A DNA stretch of 64,000 nucleotides from UBA964 sp031382085 (GTDB taxonomy: Bacteria; Pseudomonadota; Gammaproteobacteria; Steroidobacterales; Steroidobacteraceae). Numbering within the stretch: position 1 is the first letter of the stretch; each line of letters starts with the position of its first letter. Location of the stretch: contig JANMYM010000063.1 of NCBI GenBank assembly GCA_031382085.1, forward strand, positions 35,225-99,224, given 5' to 3'. The notes under the pieces are model-generated. The model made no database searches. It saw only the letters and a program-made list of their open reading frames with translations, and was not told the DNA's origin. A program made the translations under genes and the position numbers. Positions 1 to 8,547 of the stretch are shown in pieces.

Positions 1-31
1 AGTCGTTGATGCGCGAGGGTGCGGCGGACAT
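1..31 (-). CDS. 5' end of a gene continuing past the left edge
   Basis: Only the first ten codons are visible, from an ATG at position 31 reading leftward (M-S-A-A-P-S-R-I-N-D). The frame is open to the edge of the window. It begins five bases after the stop of the FAD/iron-sulfur oxidoreductase gene, so the two are almost certainly cotranscribed. In other proteobacteria such an oxidoreductase is often followed by the alpha subunit of a 2-oxoacid:acceptor oxidoreductase, which is a plausible identity here. Ten codons are too few to confirm this, so the function is left open. Confidence 0.4.
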   Translation of the reverse strand, partial: MSAAPSRIND

Positions 32-36
32 GTTTG

Positions 37-1827
37 TTAGCCTCTCACTTGGTCGGCCGCCAGCGGCCACTGGACCGTGCCCTTCTGCATGTCCCAGGCA
101 TAAGTCGGGCAGCGCTCGGCACAGAGCCCGCAGTGCACGCACAGGTCCTCGTCCTTCACCATGACGCGACCGGTGTGTTTCAGCGGCCCTGAGACATACA
201 GCGCCTGCGTGGTATTCGCAGCCGGTGCCTTGAGCCGTTTGCGTAGTTCATCTTCCGGTCCGTCGGCCGCGATCGTCAGGCAATCGACCGGACAGATATC
301 GATGCAGGCGTCGCATTCGATACAGAGCTTGGTCTCGAACACCGTCTGCACATCGCAGTTGAGACAGCGCTGTACTTCTTCGACAAATTCCTTTTCGGTG
401 AAGCCGAGCTCGACTTCGATGTTGATTTTCTTGAAGCGTTCCTTGAGCGACACATGCGGCATCAGCCGCCGCTCCTTCGGGTTGTAGTCGTTAGCATACG
501 ACCACTCGTGCATGCCCATTTTCTGCGACACGAGATTCATGCCGGGCGGCATGCGCTCAGTCACCGGCTTGTCCTGGCAGCGCAGGTGAATCGAGATAGC
601 CGCCTGGTGCGCGTGCTCGACCGCCCAGATGATGTTCTTCGGGCCGAATGCCGCGTCGCCGCCGAAGAACACGCCCTTGCGCGTCGACTCAAACGTGACT
701 GCATCGACTTTGGGCACATCCCATTTGTCGAATTCGATACCGACATCCCGCTCCACCCAGGGGAAGGAATTCTCCTGCCCGATTGCGAGGATCACGTCAT
801 CGGCGGGATAAAACTGCTCGCCCGTGATGCGCTCGGACTTGATGCGGCCCTTGGCATCGACGTCATATTCCATGACATCGAACAGCATGCCCTTCAATTT
901 GCCATTTTCGAGCACGAAGGATTTCGGCGAACGATTGATGACGATCTCGACGTGCTCTTCCTCGGCATCCTCGAGTTCCCATTCGGAAGCCTTGAAGAAG
1001 CCGCGCGGCTTGCGCGCCATGACCTTGACGTTGCTGGCGCCGAGGCGCAGCGAACTGCGGCAGCAATCCATTGCAGTGTTGCCGACACCGATGATCAGAA
1101 CATTCCTGCCGACCTTGTCGACATGCCCGAAGGCGATCGACTCCAGCCACGCGATGCCGATGTGGATGTTAGCGTCGGCTTCCTTGCGGCCGGGCAGCGA
1201 GAGCTCCTTGCCCTTGGGCGCGCCGGTGCCGACGAACACGGCGTCGTAGCCCCCCTGGTCGAGCAGCTCACGCATGCTCTTGATCGGGTGATTGAGCTTG
1301 AGATCCGCGCCCATGTTGACGATATCGTAGATCTCCTCGTTCAGTACTTCATGCGGCAGTCGAAACGCCGGGATATTGGTGCGCATCAGGCCACCGGGCT
1401 CGCCGTACTGCTCGAAAATCGTAACGTCATAACCTAACGGCAGCAGGTCGTTCGCCACGCCGAGCGAGGCGCAGCCGGCGCCGATCAGCGCAATCTTCTT
1501 GCCGTTCTTCTGCGCCGGTGCCTTGGGCAGCAGCAACTTGTAATCGTCGTCCTTGTGGTCCGCGGCGACGCGTTTCAGACGGCAGATCGCGACCGGCTTT
1601 TTCTCGACCCGGCCGCGGCGGCAGGCGGGCTCACAGGGCCGGTCGCAGACGCGCCCGAGGATCCCGGGGAACACGTTGGATTTGCGGTTGACCATGTAGG
1701 CGTCGGTAAAACGCCCCTGCGCGATGAGCCGGATGTACTCCGGGACATCGGTGTGGGCCGGACAGGCCCACTGGCAATCAACGACTTTGTGGAAATAGTT
1801 CGGGTCGGCGGTGTTGGTTTCGGTCAT
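37..1827 (-). CDS. FAD/NAD(P)-binding oxidoreductase with GltD-like core and C-terminal 2x[4Fe-4S] domain
   Basis: A 596-residue flavoprotein related to the small subunit of glutamate synthase. Near the N-terminus are the cysteines of the GltD-type cluster domain (C18, C22, then CDRPCEPAC at 61-69). An FAD dinucleotide fold follows (GAGCAS at about 116-121), then a second NAD(P) fold (IIGVGNTAMD, about 245-255). The C-terminal quarter carries two ferredoxin-type CxxCxxCxxxC sets (CIECDACIDICP and CVHCGLCAERCP). This layout fits a cytoplasmic enzyme moving electrons between NAD(P)H, flavin and a ferredoxin-like partner. The following gene, only just visible, probably encodes the partner; a 2-oxoacid:ferredoxin oxidoreductase is likely by family precedent. 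The stop TAA lies inside a GCTAAC copy of the recurrent word. Substrate is not determined by sequence. Confidence 0.85.
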   Translation of the reverse strand: MTETNTADPNYFHKVVDCQWACPAHTDVPEYIRLIAQGRFTDAYMVNRKSNVFPGILGRVCDRPCEPACRRGRVEKKPVAICRLKRVAADHKDDDYKLLLPKAPAQKNGKKIALIGAGCASLGVANDLLPLGYDVTIFEQYGEPGGLMRTNIPAFRLPHEVLNEEIYDIVNMGADLKLNHPIKSMRELLDQGGYDAVFVGTGAPKGKELSLPGRKEADANIHIGIAWLESIAFGHVDKVGRNVLIIGVGNTAMDCCRSSLRLGASNVKVMARKPRGFFKASEWELEDAEEEHVEIVINRSPKSFVLENGKLKGMLFDVMEYDVDAKGRIKSERITGEQFYPADDVILAIGQENSFPWVERDVGIEFDKWDVPKVDAVTFESTRKGVFFGGDAAFGPKNIIWAVEHAHQAAISIHLRCQDKPVTERMPPGMNLVSQKMGMHEWSYANDYNPKERRLMPHVSLKERFKKINIEVELGFTEKEFVEEVQRCLNCDVQTVFETKLCIECDACIDICPVDCLTIAADGPEDELRKRLKAPAANTTQALYVSGPLKHTGRVMVKDEDLCVHCGLCAERCPTYAWDMQKGTVQWPLAADQVRG

Positions 1828-1918
1828 CGGTATCGTCAGTGGTCTAAACCTAGAAGTGTAGCGGCCCCCGGGGAAAAGTCACGGTGCGGACCGGCCTGTC
1901 AGCGGGCAGAATCACTGG

Positions 1919-2278
1919 ATGGAGAACCAGAGTCAAAACATCACGCCGACCGAGATTCGGGCCCGCTCCACTAGCCGGCTGTTGGTCGTCAGTTTTGCCG
2001 ACGGCCGGTCGTTTGAGCTGCCGTTTGAGTACCTGCGGACGCACTCCCCGTCGGCCGAGGTCAAGGGTCATGGTCCCGGCCAGGAAACCCTGGTGCTCGG
2101 CAAGGAAAACGTGGGAGTGAAGGCCGTCGAACAGGTCGGCCAGTACGCGGTGCGGATCGTTTTCGATGACGGGCATGACACCGGCCTGTTTTCCTGGCGC
2201 TACCTGCGCGAACTGGGTGAACAGCAGGCGCCGAACTGGGAAAGATATCTGGCAAGAGTTGCCCGCGCGGGGAAATAG
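1919..2278 (+). CDS. DUF971 family protein
   Basis: A 119-residue protein of the DUF971 family, which resembles the N-terminal domain of gamma-butyrobetaine hydroxylase. Visible family features are the early RLLVVSFADGRSFELPFEYLR segment and the later GxHDTGLFSWRYLREL segment. The ATG at 1919 gives the usual family length. In many gammaproteobacteria this gene lies immediately before ubiE; here a DUF1801 gene and a receptor gene stand between them. The next gene starts two bases after the stop, so the pair is probably an operon. It is divergent from the FAD oxidoreductase gene across a gap of about 90 bp. The role is unknown in the family. Confidence 0.85.
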   Translation: MENQSQNITPTEIRARSTSRLLVVSFADGRSFELPFEYLRTHSPSAEVKGHGPGQETLVLGKENVGVKAVEQVGQYAVRIVFDDGHDTGLFSWRYLRELGEQQAPNWERYLARVARAGK

Positions 2279-2280
2279 CC

Positions 2281-2682
2281 GTGGCCGAGCCCAAAACCCG
2301 ACCTAACAAAGATGTCAATGTGGCCGAGTTCATCGCGGCCGTGCCCGACGACGGCAAACGCACGGACTGCAAGGCGCTCGTCAAGCTGATGCAGGCTGCC
2401 ACCGGCTGCAAACCAGTCATGTGGGGCACAGGAATCGTTGGCTTCGGAAACAAGCCCATCAGGTATGCCAACGGCACGGAGCTCGACTGGCCGGCGATTG
2501 CCTTTGCACCGCGCAAGAACGACCTGACGATCTACGTCATGCCTGGGTTCGACAAACTCGGACCTCTGCTGGAGAAGCTCGGCAAGCATAAGACCGCCAA
2601 GGTTTGCCTTTACATCAAGCGTCTGGCGGACGTCGACCTGGCGGTCTTGCGGAAAATTATCGACCGCAGTTGTAAGCACTAA
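2281..2682 (+). CDS. DUF1801 (YdhG-like) domain protein
   Basis: A 133-residue protein starting at a GTG two bases after the DUF971 stop. The pattern of a short helix rich in charged residues, the segment TGCKPVMWGTGIVGFG, and a C-terminal half with KxCLYIKRLxDVDL matches the DUF1801 family, small iron-chaperone-like or YdhG-like alpha/beta proteins. No catalytic motif is obvious. The gene is followed directly by a strong hairpin that should end the transcript. The reaction or ligand is unknown; the family call rests on the MWG...GFG and KxCLYIKxL signatures. Confidence 0.75.
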   Translation: MAEPKTRPNKDVNVAEFIAAVPDDGKRTDCKALVKLMQAATGCKPVMWGTGIVGFGNKPIRYANGTELDWPAIAFAPRKNDLTIYVMPGFDKLGPLLEKLGKHKTAKVCLYIKRLADVDLAVLRKIIDRSCKH

Positions 2683-2716
2683 AAAAAAGCCCGGGCGCCG
2701 CCGCCCGGGCCTTTGT
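2681..2716. terminator. Bidirectional Rho-independent terminator
   Basis: Perfect inverted repeat GCCCGGGCG / CGCCCGGGC (2689-2697 with 2702-2710, loop CCGC). An A-run precedes it on the plus strand (2681-2688), which reads as a T-run on the minus strand, and CTTT follows. It lies between the converging DUF1801 and TonB-receptor genes and can serve both, best for the minus-strand transcript. Confidence 0.85.
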
Positions 2717-2737
2717 ATCAGGCAATGGCTATTGCGA

Positions 2738-4978
2738 TTACCGTTTGTACTTCAGGGTCACCATGATCTCGGCCGGCGGCAACATCAGATAACCACCGAG
2801 GAAGCCGCGGCTGCCGACATAGATTTTCTTGTCGTTAGCCACGTTCTTGCCGGTCGCGCGCAGTTCCAGGTGATCGCCAAGATCCACGCCGATGAACGCG
2901 TTGAAGCGATCATAGCCGGTAATGACGAAGTCGTTGGTCGCCGCGGTGATGTAGTCATCGGTGCGATACCAGTCGCCGCCAAAGCGCAAGGCATTGCCGT
3001 CGCCAAACGGCCGTCGGTAATCGAAGCCCACCGCGATGGTGTAGTCCGGCAGCTGCGGCGGTTCGGCCTTCACGCCGAGACGATTGTTGTTCACGAACAG
3101 CGGCAGGCGCGGCAAGGATGCAACCGCAGGCGCGCTGGTCGCGTTCAGACTGTCGTACTTGCCGTTGAGGAACGAGGCATTCATGAAGAATGTCAGGTTG
3201 TTGGTCGCCACAAAGGTGGACTCGAGCTCCAGGCCTTGAATCGTGGCTGTTCCCGAGTTCTGCACCGGGAAAGATGCCGTGCCGGTCATCGGATCGATGA
3301 CCGTTGCGTTCAAGGTCAGGTCCTTGACCTTGGCCAGGAAGTAGTTGGCGTTGAAACGCAGCTTGTTATTCAGCGTGTCCATCTTCGCGCCGATTTCGTA
3401 GGTCCAGTTCGACTCCGGGCCGTATGCCGACTTGGCATCTTCCGCGCTGGTAATCGCGATGCCGTTATAACCGCCGGACTTGAAGCCACGCGCCGCCGAG
3501 AAGTACAGCAGCATGCTGTCGAACGCGTCGCTGTTCACTTTATAATCCAGGCCGAACTTCGGCGTCAATTCGGTGTAGGTGTTGCGCAGCGCGACCGCCG
3601 TGGCCGGAATCGGCGCAAACAGCGCCTGCCATCGCAGGTTGAAGGCTTTCTTGTCCTGCGTCCAGCGCGCACCTAACGTTGCCTTCAGGGCATCGTTGAA
3701 CTGGTACGAACCCTGGCCAAATACCGACACGGACTTCGTGGTTGTACTCTCCGTGTTCGATGACACGGGGCCGACATTGAAGAACGAGCGCGTGATATTC
3801 CAGCCGAAGTCCTGCGAGCCCTTCTCGTCGAACCAATAGACGCCAGCCAGATAATCGAGCTTGTCGCCCATCGCCTTGCCACTGACCTGCAGTTCTTCGG
3901 AGTACTGCCGCGCTCTCGGATTGGACGCGCCCAGCACCTGGCTTTCACCGCTGAAATCGGTGCTGAAAAAGTCCGCCGTCTTCACGTAGCCGGTGATGGA
4001 ACGGATGGTATAGGCACCCATGTCCCAGGACAGGTTGGCCGACATGATGGTCTGTGTGGTGTCGCCGCGCGGATTCTTGCCCAGGATCGAAGGCGAGCGC
4101 GTGCCGTACACCGTGCGATTTGCGTAATCGCCGTTAGGCAATACGACGTTGTCGGACGTATATCGCTGGTTGGCCGGAACGGACGGAGAGATGCCGGGCA
4201 GCAGCTGCAGCGATTCGTTGCTGCTATCCGCGTACGACAGGGAAAACACGGCATCGAAATTTTCGCTGCCGAAGTAATGCAGCTTGGCGCGGCCAGCCAC
4301 ATTCTTTTCATCGCCGACGTGCTCGCCAGTGATAACGTTAGTGACCTGCCCGCTCCTGTGGTTTGTCTGGACTGACAACGAAGCAGCCCAGTTGTCGTAG
4401 ATCTTGTCGCCGACGCTGAGGCTGGCAATGTACTGGCCCCAGTTGCCGACGCCGACTTTGGTGTCGAACCAGGCGTTGTCGGCGTTAGGCGTGCGCGACA
4501 CGAACTTGATGGCGCCCGCCAGCGTGTTGCGGCCGTACAGCGTGCCCTGCGGACCGCGCAGCACTTCTACGCGCTCTATGTCGGACAAGGTGATGTTGTT
4601 GCCGTTGAGTCGCGCCAGGTAAACATCGTCGACATAAATGCCGAACGGCGACTCGGCGACCACCAGTGACGCGTCCTGCTGCAACGAGCCGCGCAGCGAA
4701 GGCGAGATGTTGGTCGGTGAGGTGATGTTGTTGCTCATGCGCAGGCTGGGCACGTAACGCTGCAAATCGCGTGCTTCCGTGACCTGGCGCTGCTCCAGCG
4801 CCGTTTCACTCAACGCCGTCACCGAAATCGGGACTGTCTGTAGCGAGGCTTCCCTGCGCTCAGCGGTGACTGTAACTTCTTCCAGCACGCCGTCGCCGCC
4901 CTTGCCCGATTGCGCCATGACGGCACCCGGCAGCAAAGCCAGACCTGACGCGAATGCCAACCAATTCTTGCGTTCCAT
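2738..4978 (-). CDS. TonB-dependent outer-membrane receptor
   Basis: A 746-residue outer-membrane receptor for TonB-energised uptake. It has a signal peptide (about residues 1-22, ending AVMA), a TonB box (EEVTVTAERR, about 33-42), a plug domain with the conserved VEVLRGPQGTLYGRN segment (about 136-150), and a long beta-barrel ending in an aromatic/charged strand (IMVTLKYKR). Length is usual for the class. The N-terminal style (VTVTAERREASLQTVPISV) is typical of the expanded receptor sets of Steroidobacter- or sphingomonad-like bacteria that import varied organic substrates. No adjacent transporter or enzyme hints at the ligand. The gene runs opposite to its neighbours and sits between DUF971/DUF1801 and ubiE, which are commonly close together in relatives, so it may be an insertion. 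The region 4979-5150 carries the two divergent promoters. Confidence 0.92.
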   Translation of the reverse strand: MERKNWLAFASGLALLPGAVMAQSGKGGDGVLEEVTVTAERREASLQTVPISVTALSETALEQRQVTEARDLQRYVPSLRMSNNITSPTNISPSLRGSLQQDASLVVAESPFGIYVDDVYLARLNGNNITLSDIERVEVLRGPQGTLYGRNTLAGAIKFVSRTPNADNAWFDTKVGVGNWGQYIASLSVGDKIYDNWAASLSVQTNHRSGQVTNVITGEHVGDEKNVAGRAKLHYFGSENFDAVFSLSYADSSNESLQLLPGISPSVPANQRYTSDNVVLPNGDYANRTVYGTRSPSILGKNPRGDTTQTIMSANLSWDMGAYTIRSITGYVKTADFFSTDFSGESQVLGASNPRARQYSEELQVSGKAMGDKLDYLAGVYWFDEKGSQDFGWNITRSFFNVGPVSSNTESTTTKSVSVFGQGSYQFNDALKATLGARWTQDKKAFNLRWQALFAPIPATAVALRNTYTELTPKFGLDYKVNSDAFDSMLLYFSAARGFKSGGYNGIAITSAEDAKSAYGPESNWTYEIGAKMDTLNNKLRFNANYFLAKVKDLTLNATVIDPMTGTASFPVQNSGTATIQGLELESTFVATNNLTFFMNASFLNGKYDSLNATSAPAVASLPRLPLFVNNNRLGVKAEPPQLPDYTIAVGFDYRRPFGDGNALRFGGDWYRTDDYITAATNDFVITGYDRFNAFIGVDLGDHLELRATGKNVANDKKIYVGSRGFLGGYLMLPPAEIMVTLKYKR

Positions 4979-5150
4979 TGCGTAAACCCTCGTTAAATGT
5001 CCGAATGCGCGGCTGCGCCCGACCGGCGCGAAAACTAACCTAATCCGCAGCTGTTAAGGTAGCTCCCCTAGTTTATCTCCTCGGAGCGGTCATCGTATGT
5101 CGCGTAGATACAACAAACGTTAGAATGATCGACGTAAAACAGGCCTCCAC

Positions 5151-5909
5151 GTGACCCACCCCTCCGACAAATCCAGCGCCGATTTCGGCTACGAAAAAGT
5201 CCCCCGCGACGAGAAACAGAGCCGCGTCCGGGGTGTTTTTGATTCCGTGGCCGGCAACTACGACCTGATGAACGACCTGATGTCCGCGGGACTGCACCGG
5301 GCCTGGAAGGCATTTACCCTGTCACTGACGAACCTGCGTCCAGGCCAGCTGGCGCTGGATGTAGCCGCAGGCACGGGCGACCTGGCCCTCGGCATGAGCA
5401 AGCAGGTGGGCGAACGCGGCCTGGTCGTACTGTCCGACATCAACGCTGAAATGTTAGGCCGGGGGCGCGACCGCCTGATCGACACGGGCGTGCTGCGCGG
5501 CGTGGACTTCGTGCTGGCTAACGCCGAGAAATTGCCGTTCGCGCCCGGGACATTTGACTGCGTGACCATCGGTTTCGGTCTGCGCAATGTCACCGACAAA
5601 CCCGCAGCACTGGCAGCCATGCATTCTGTTCTGAAACCCGGCGGGCAGCTGCTGGTGCTGGAATTTTCAAAACCAACCTCGCCGCTGTTGTCGAAAATCT
5701 ATGATGGCTATTCGTTCGGGATCCTGCCGCGGCTTGGCAAGCTGGTGGCGCGCAACGAGGATTCGTACCGTTACCTGGCCGAGTCCATCCGCATGCATCC
5801 AGACCAGGACACTTTGTTAGGTATGATGCGCGGGGCGGGACTCGCGGACTGCCGCTATCACAACCTCGCCGGCGGCATCGTGGCGGTGCACCGTGGCTAT
5901 CGACACTGA
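5151..5909 (+). CDS. ubiE: Ubiquinone/menaquinone C-methyltransferase UbiE
   Basis: A 252-residue SAM-dependent methyltransferase that C-methylates the benzoquinone (or naphthoquinone) ring in ubiquinone synthesis. The family signature near the start (GYEKVPRDEKQSRVRGVFDSVA) is present, followed by motif I (LDVAAGTGDLAL, about 68-79), the NAEKLPF loop, and FGLRNVTDKPAAL. The start is GTG at 5151; it fits the UbiE N-terminus and no ATG lies close upstream in frame. A TAGAAT hexamer at about 5110-5116 could be the -10 of its promoter. ubiJ begins nine bases after the stop and ubiB overlaps ubiJ, so ubiE-ubiJ-ubiB is one operon. This gene order is conserved in gammaproteobacteria, which strengthens all three calls. 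Confidence 0.95.
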   Translation: MTHPSDKSSADFGYEKVPRDEKQSRVRGVFDSVAGNYDLMNDLMSAGLHRAWKAFTLSLTNLRPGQLALDVAAGTGDLALGMSKQVGERGLVVLSDINAEMLGRGRDRLIDTGVLRGVDFVLANAEKLPFAPGTFDCVTIGFGLRNVTDKPAALAAMHSVLKPGGQLLVLEFSKPTSPLLSKIYDGYSFGILPRLGKLVARNEDSYRYLAESIRMHPDQDTLLGMMRGAGLADCRYHNLAGGIVAVHRGYRH

Positions 5910-5918
5910 GCGCCAGTC

Positions 5919-6509
5919 ATGATTACCGAGATATTGGAAAATATGCTGAACCGCAATCTCGCCGTGTCGCCGGCGGCGCGCGAACTCTGTGCGGCGCTGC
6001 GCGGCCGGCGCCTGGCGATCTACGCCGAGTCGGTCGGCTACGACGTGGCGGTCGAGTCGGTCGGTGATTCTCTGAAACTCATGCGGCCGGCGCCGGACGA
6101 GTCGGCCGTGCAGGTGCGCGGCACCCCGCTCAGTTTGTTAGCTCTGGCGGGCGCGGAACCCGACAATGTGATCCGCCGTGGCGCTGTCCGTATCGACGGC
6201 GACGCGGAAGTCGCGCAGCAATACCAGAAACTGCTGCAGCTGCTGCGCCCCGACTTTGTCGAGGAGTTGTCGCGACTGATCGGCGACGTGCCGGCGCACC
6301 GCGTGTCTGGGCTCGCGCAGGCTGCCGCCAGCTATGGGCGCCAAGTGGCGGCGACCGCCTTGCAGAACACGGTCGATTATCTGGCGCACGAAAAAGGCGC
6401 GCTGGTGCCGCGGGCGGAAGCCGAAGCGCTGTTCCGTGATATCGAACAATTGCGGGACGACGCGGCACGCCTCGCATCGCGCCTGACGCAACTGGAATCG
6501 CCACCGTGA
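5919..6509 (+). CDS. ubiJ: Ubiquinone biosynthesis accessory factor UbiJ (SCP2 domain)
   Basis: A 196-residue protein with an SCP2-like lipid-binding domain (about residues 15-110) and a C-terminal helical stretch ending in a predicted coiled coil (DIEQLRDDAARLASRLTQLE). UbiJ works with UbiK as a lipid-binding accessory factor of the soluble Ubi complex in the aerobic ubiquinone pathway. Sequence alone is divergent, as is normal for UbiJ; the position between ubiE and ubiB and the SCP2-plus-coiled-coil layout are decisive. It overlaps ubiB by four bases (GTGA), indicating translational coupling. Length is close to that of known UbiJ proteins. Confidence 0.9.
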   Translation: MITEILENMLNRNLAVSPAARELCAALRGRRLAIYAESVGYDVAVESVGDSLKLMRPAPDESAVQVRGTPLSLLALAGAEPDNVIRRGAVRIDGDAEVAQQYQKLLQLLRPDFVEELSRLIGDVPAHRVSGLAQAAASYGRQVAATALQNTVDYLAHEKGALVPRAEAEALFRDIEQLRDDAARLASRLTQLESPP

Positions 6510-8149
6510 ACGTACGCGTCGCGTTGCGGATGATGGAGATCCAGCGCGTGCTGGTCCGGCACGGCCTGGACGAATTCGTGCGCGAAACGCATCTATGGCG
6601 GCCACTGCGCTTCATTTTCCTGTTGTCGCCCTGGACCTGGTTCGAGCGCAGCAAGCAGGCGCCGCGCAGCGTGCGCCTGCGCCTGGCATTGGAGGAACTC
6701 GGGCCGATATTCGTCAAGTTCGGTCAGGCTGTTTCGACGCGCCGCGATTTGCTGCCACTCGATATCGCCGGCGAACTGGCTAAATTGCAGGACGCCGTAC
6801 CGCCCTTTCCGGGCGCGGAAGCACGCGCCCTCATTGAAGCTGCGTTAGGTGAGTCGGTCACGAAGCTGTTTCGGGCGTTCGACGAAACTCCGCTGGCGGC
6901 GGCTTCAATCGCGCAGGTACACGCCGCGACCATGCTCGATGGCACCGATGTCGTCGTCAAAGTGCTACGGCCCGGCATGCACGAAGTCATTACCTGTGAT
7001 CTCGAGGTGATGCACGAACTGGCGCGCCTCGCATACCGTAACTCCGCGACAGCGCGCCGCCTGCGCGTGACGGAAATCGTGCAGGACTACGAGAAGACCA
7101 TACTGGATGAGCTCGACCTGATGCGCGAAGCGGCCAACGCCTCGCAGCTGCGCCGCAACTTTGCCGGCGACGACTCCCTGTACGTGCCCGCGGTATTCTG
7201 GGATCTGTGCCGCGACAACGTGATGGTCATGGAACGGATCCGTGGCGTCCCGATCAGCGACATGTCGCGGCTGCGCGAGCTGGGCGCCAACATTCCTCTG
7301 TTAGCAGAGAACGGCGTCAAGATTTTCTTCACGCAGGTCTTCCGGCACAACTTCTTCCACGCCGACATGCATCCGGGCAATATTTTCGTGCTGGTCGATG
7401 ATCCGGCCCGGCCGCGCTACGCCGCCGTGGACTTCGGCATCGTCGGCACGTTGGATGCGCGCGATCAGAAATACCTGGCGGAAAATTTTCTCGCGGTTTT
7501 CGAGCGCGACTATCGCCGGGTCGCAACGCTGCACCTGGAATCCGGCTGGGTCCCGCCTAACACGCGCATCGATGAAATGGAGTCGGCGATCCGCACGGTG
7601 TGCGAGCCGATCTTCAACAAGCCTTTGAAGGAAATATCCTTCGGACAGATCCTGTTACGGCTGTTCGCGATTTCGCGACGCTTTAACATGGAAATTCAGC
7701 CGCAGCTGGTGCTGCTGCAGAAGACCCTGCTCAATGTCGAGGGACTCGGTCGCCAGTTGTACGACGAGCTCGACATCTGGAAAACAGCGACGCCGATCCT
7801 GCGCGACTGGATGAGCGATCGCGTCAGCGGCACCACGGTCATTGAGAGCCTGCGTACCCAACTGCCGGAAGTCCTCGATGCGGTACGGGCCCTGCCTCCG
7901 CTGCTGAAAGGCGCCGTGCAGCAGGCTCAAGACGGCACACTGCGGCTGCGCGTCGAGGCCGCGAATATTGATTCGCTGCAACAGACCATCCGCGACAGCA
8001 ACCGCCGGCGCGACGGCATCACCATTGCCGCGGCGCTGTTGTTAGGCGCGATTATCTGGCAGGCGGTTGCGGCCCAGCCCGCCTGGGCGGGTTGGGTGTT
8101 AGGCGCCCTGGGAGTTCTGCAGCTGATCCGTACTTGGTGGCGGAGCTAA
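6506..8149 (+). CDS. ubiB: UbiB, ADCK/ABC1-type atypical kinase for ubiquinone synthesis
   Basis: A 547-residue member of the UbiB/ADCK atypical kinase family, needed for aerobic ubiquinone synthesis. The invariant KxGQ motif (KFGQ, 71-74), the Ala-rich loop (AAASIAQVHA, 131-140), the ATP-binding lysine (VVVKV, K152), the catalytic loop (HADMHPGN, D287) and the metal-binding DFG (VDFG, D309) are all present. Two hydrophobic C-terminal helices (about 505-540) anchor it in the inner membrane, as usual. It starts with GTG overlapping the ubiJ stop. Its stop TAA lies in a GCTAAC word (8145-8150) that also supplies the TAG stop of the converging VOC gene. Length and motifs match the family fully. 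Confidence 0.95.
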   Translation: MNVRVALRMMEIQRVLVRHGLDEFVRETHLWRPLRFIFLLSPWTWFERSKQAPRSVRLRLALEELGPIFVKFGQAVSTRRDLLPLDIAGELAKLQDAVPPFPGAEARALIEAALGESVTKLFRAFDETPLAAASIAQVHAATMLDGTDVVVKVLRPGMHEVITCDLEVMHELARLAYRNSATARRLRVTEIVQDYEKTILDELDLMREAANASQLRRNFAGDDSLYVPAVFWDLCRDNVMVMERIRGVPISDMSRLRELGANIPLLAENGVKIFFTQVFRHNFFHADMHPGNIFVLVDDPARPRYAAVDFGIVGTLDARDQKYLAENFLAVFERDYRRVATLHLESGWVPPNTRIDEMESAIRTVCEPIFNKPLKEISFGQILLRLFAISRRFNMEIQPQLVLLQKTLLNVEGLGRQLYDELDIWKTATPILRDWMSDRVSGTTVIESLRTQLPEVLDAVRALPPLLKGAVQQAQDGTLRLRVEAANIDSLQQTIRDSNRRRDGITIAAALLLGAIIWQAVAAQPAWAGWVLGALGVLQLIRTWWRS

Positions 8150-8547
8150 CGACCATGGTCCTTGTCCTGGCACAACTGCAGGACGGTGGTCCCGCCCGGT
8201 AGCCCGGTCAGGTCCGCGACGCGCCAGCCGTCCAGACCGCGACGCTCCGGTCCCAGCGCCTGACCCGACGCCAGCGCCGCATCGAGATCATCGACCGCGA
8301 ACGACAACAGAAACACCCCTTCACCATGGCGGCTGAGGCGCTGGCCTATCGGATTTGCAAGATCGAGCGGTTGAACGAGTACCAGCCAGGTGGCGCCGAG
8401 CCGGGCTCGTCGCGTCACGACCCCGCGCTCGCGCAACGCCTGTTCCGGCGCGAATTCCAGCCCGAGCTCGCTGGCAAAACGCGCTGCTGCCTCGCTGAGA
8501 TCGCGAACCAGGTAGTTGACGTGGTGGATGGAGCTAACGCGCGACAT
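8146..8547 (-). CDS. VOC-fold (glyoxalase/bleomycin-resistance-like) protein
   Basis: A 133-residue single-domain VOC protein. The start chosen is the ATG at 8547 (M-S-R-V-S-S-I-H-H-V-N-Y-L-V-R-D-L), because the family fold begins at IHHVNYLVRDLSEAAARFASELG; the longer frame would add 13 unlikely residues. An FAVDDLDAAL helix and a GGTTVLQLCQ strand complete the fold. Metal-binding residues are not all evident, so the enzymatic activity is open. The start overlaps the end of the upstream transporter gene by 14 bp, making it the last cistron of the trp transcript. Its stop overlaps the ubiB stop from the opposite strand. Confidence 0.78.
   Translation of the reverse strand: MSRVSSIHHVNYLVRDLSEAAARFASELGLEFAPEQALRERGVVTRRARLGATWLVLVQPLDLANPIGQRLSRHGEGVFLLSFAVDDLDAALASGQALGPERRGLDGWRVADLTGLPGGTTVLQLCQDKDHGR

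Noticed and set aside
454..1437. A 327-codon plus-strand open frame
   Set aside because: It is antisense to the FAD/iron-sulfur oxidoreductase gene, which has clear cofactor motifs; the translated shadow shows no family likeness and is explained by high GC codon use.
2732..3676. A 314-codon plus-strand open frame
   Set aside because: It lies antisense in the TonB-receptor gene; the peptide is His/Arg/Val-rich and typical of an antisense shadow.
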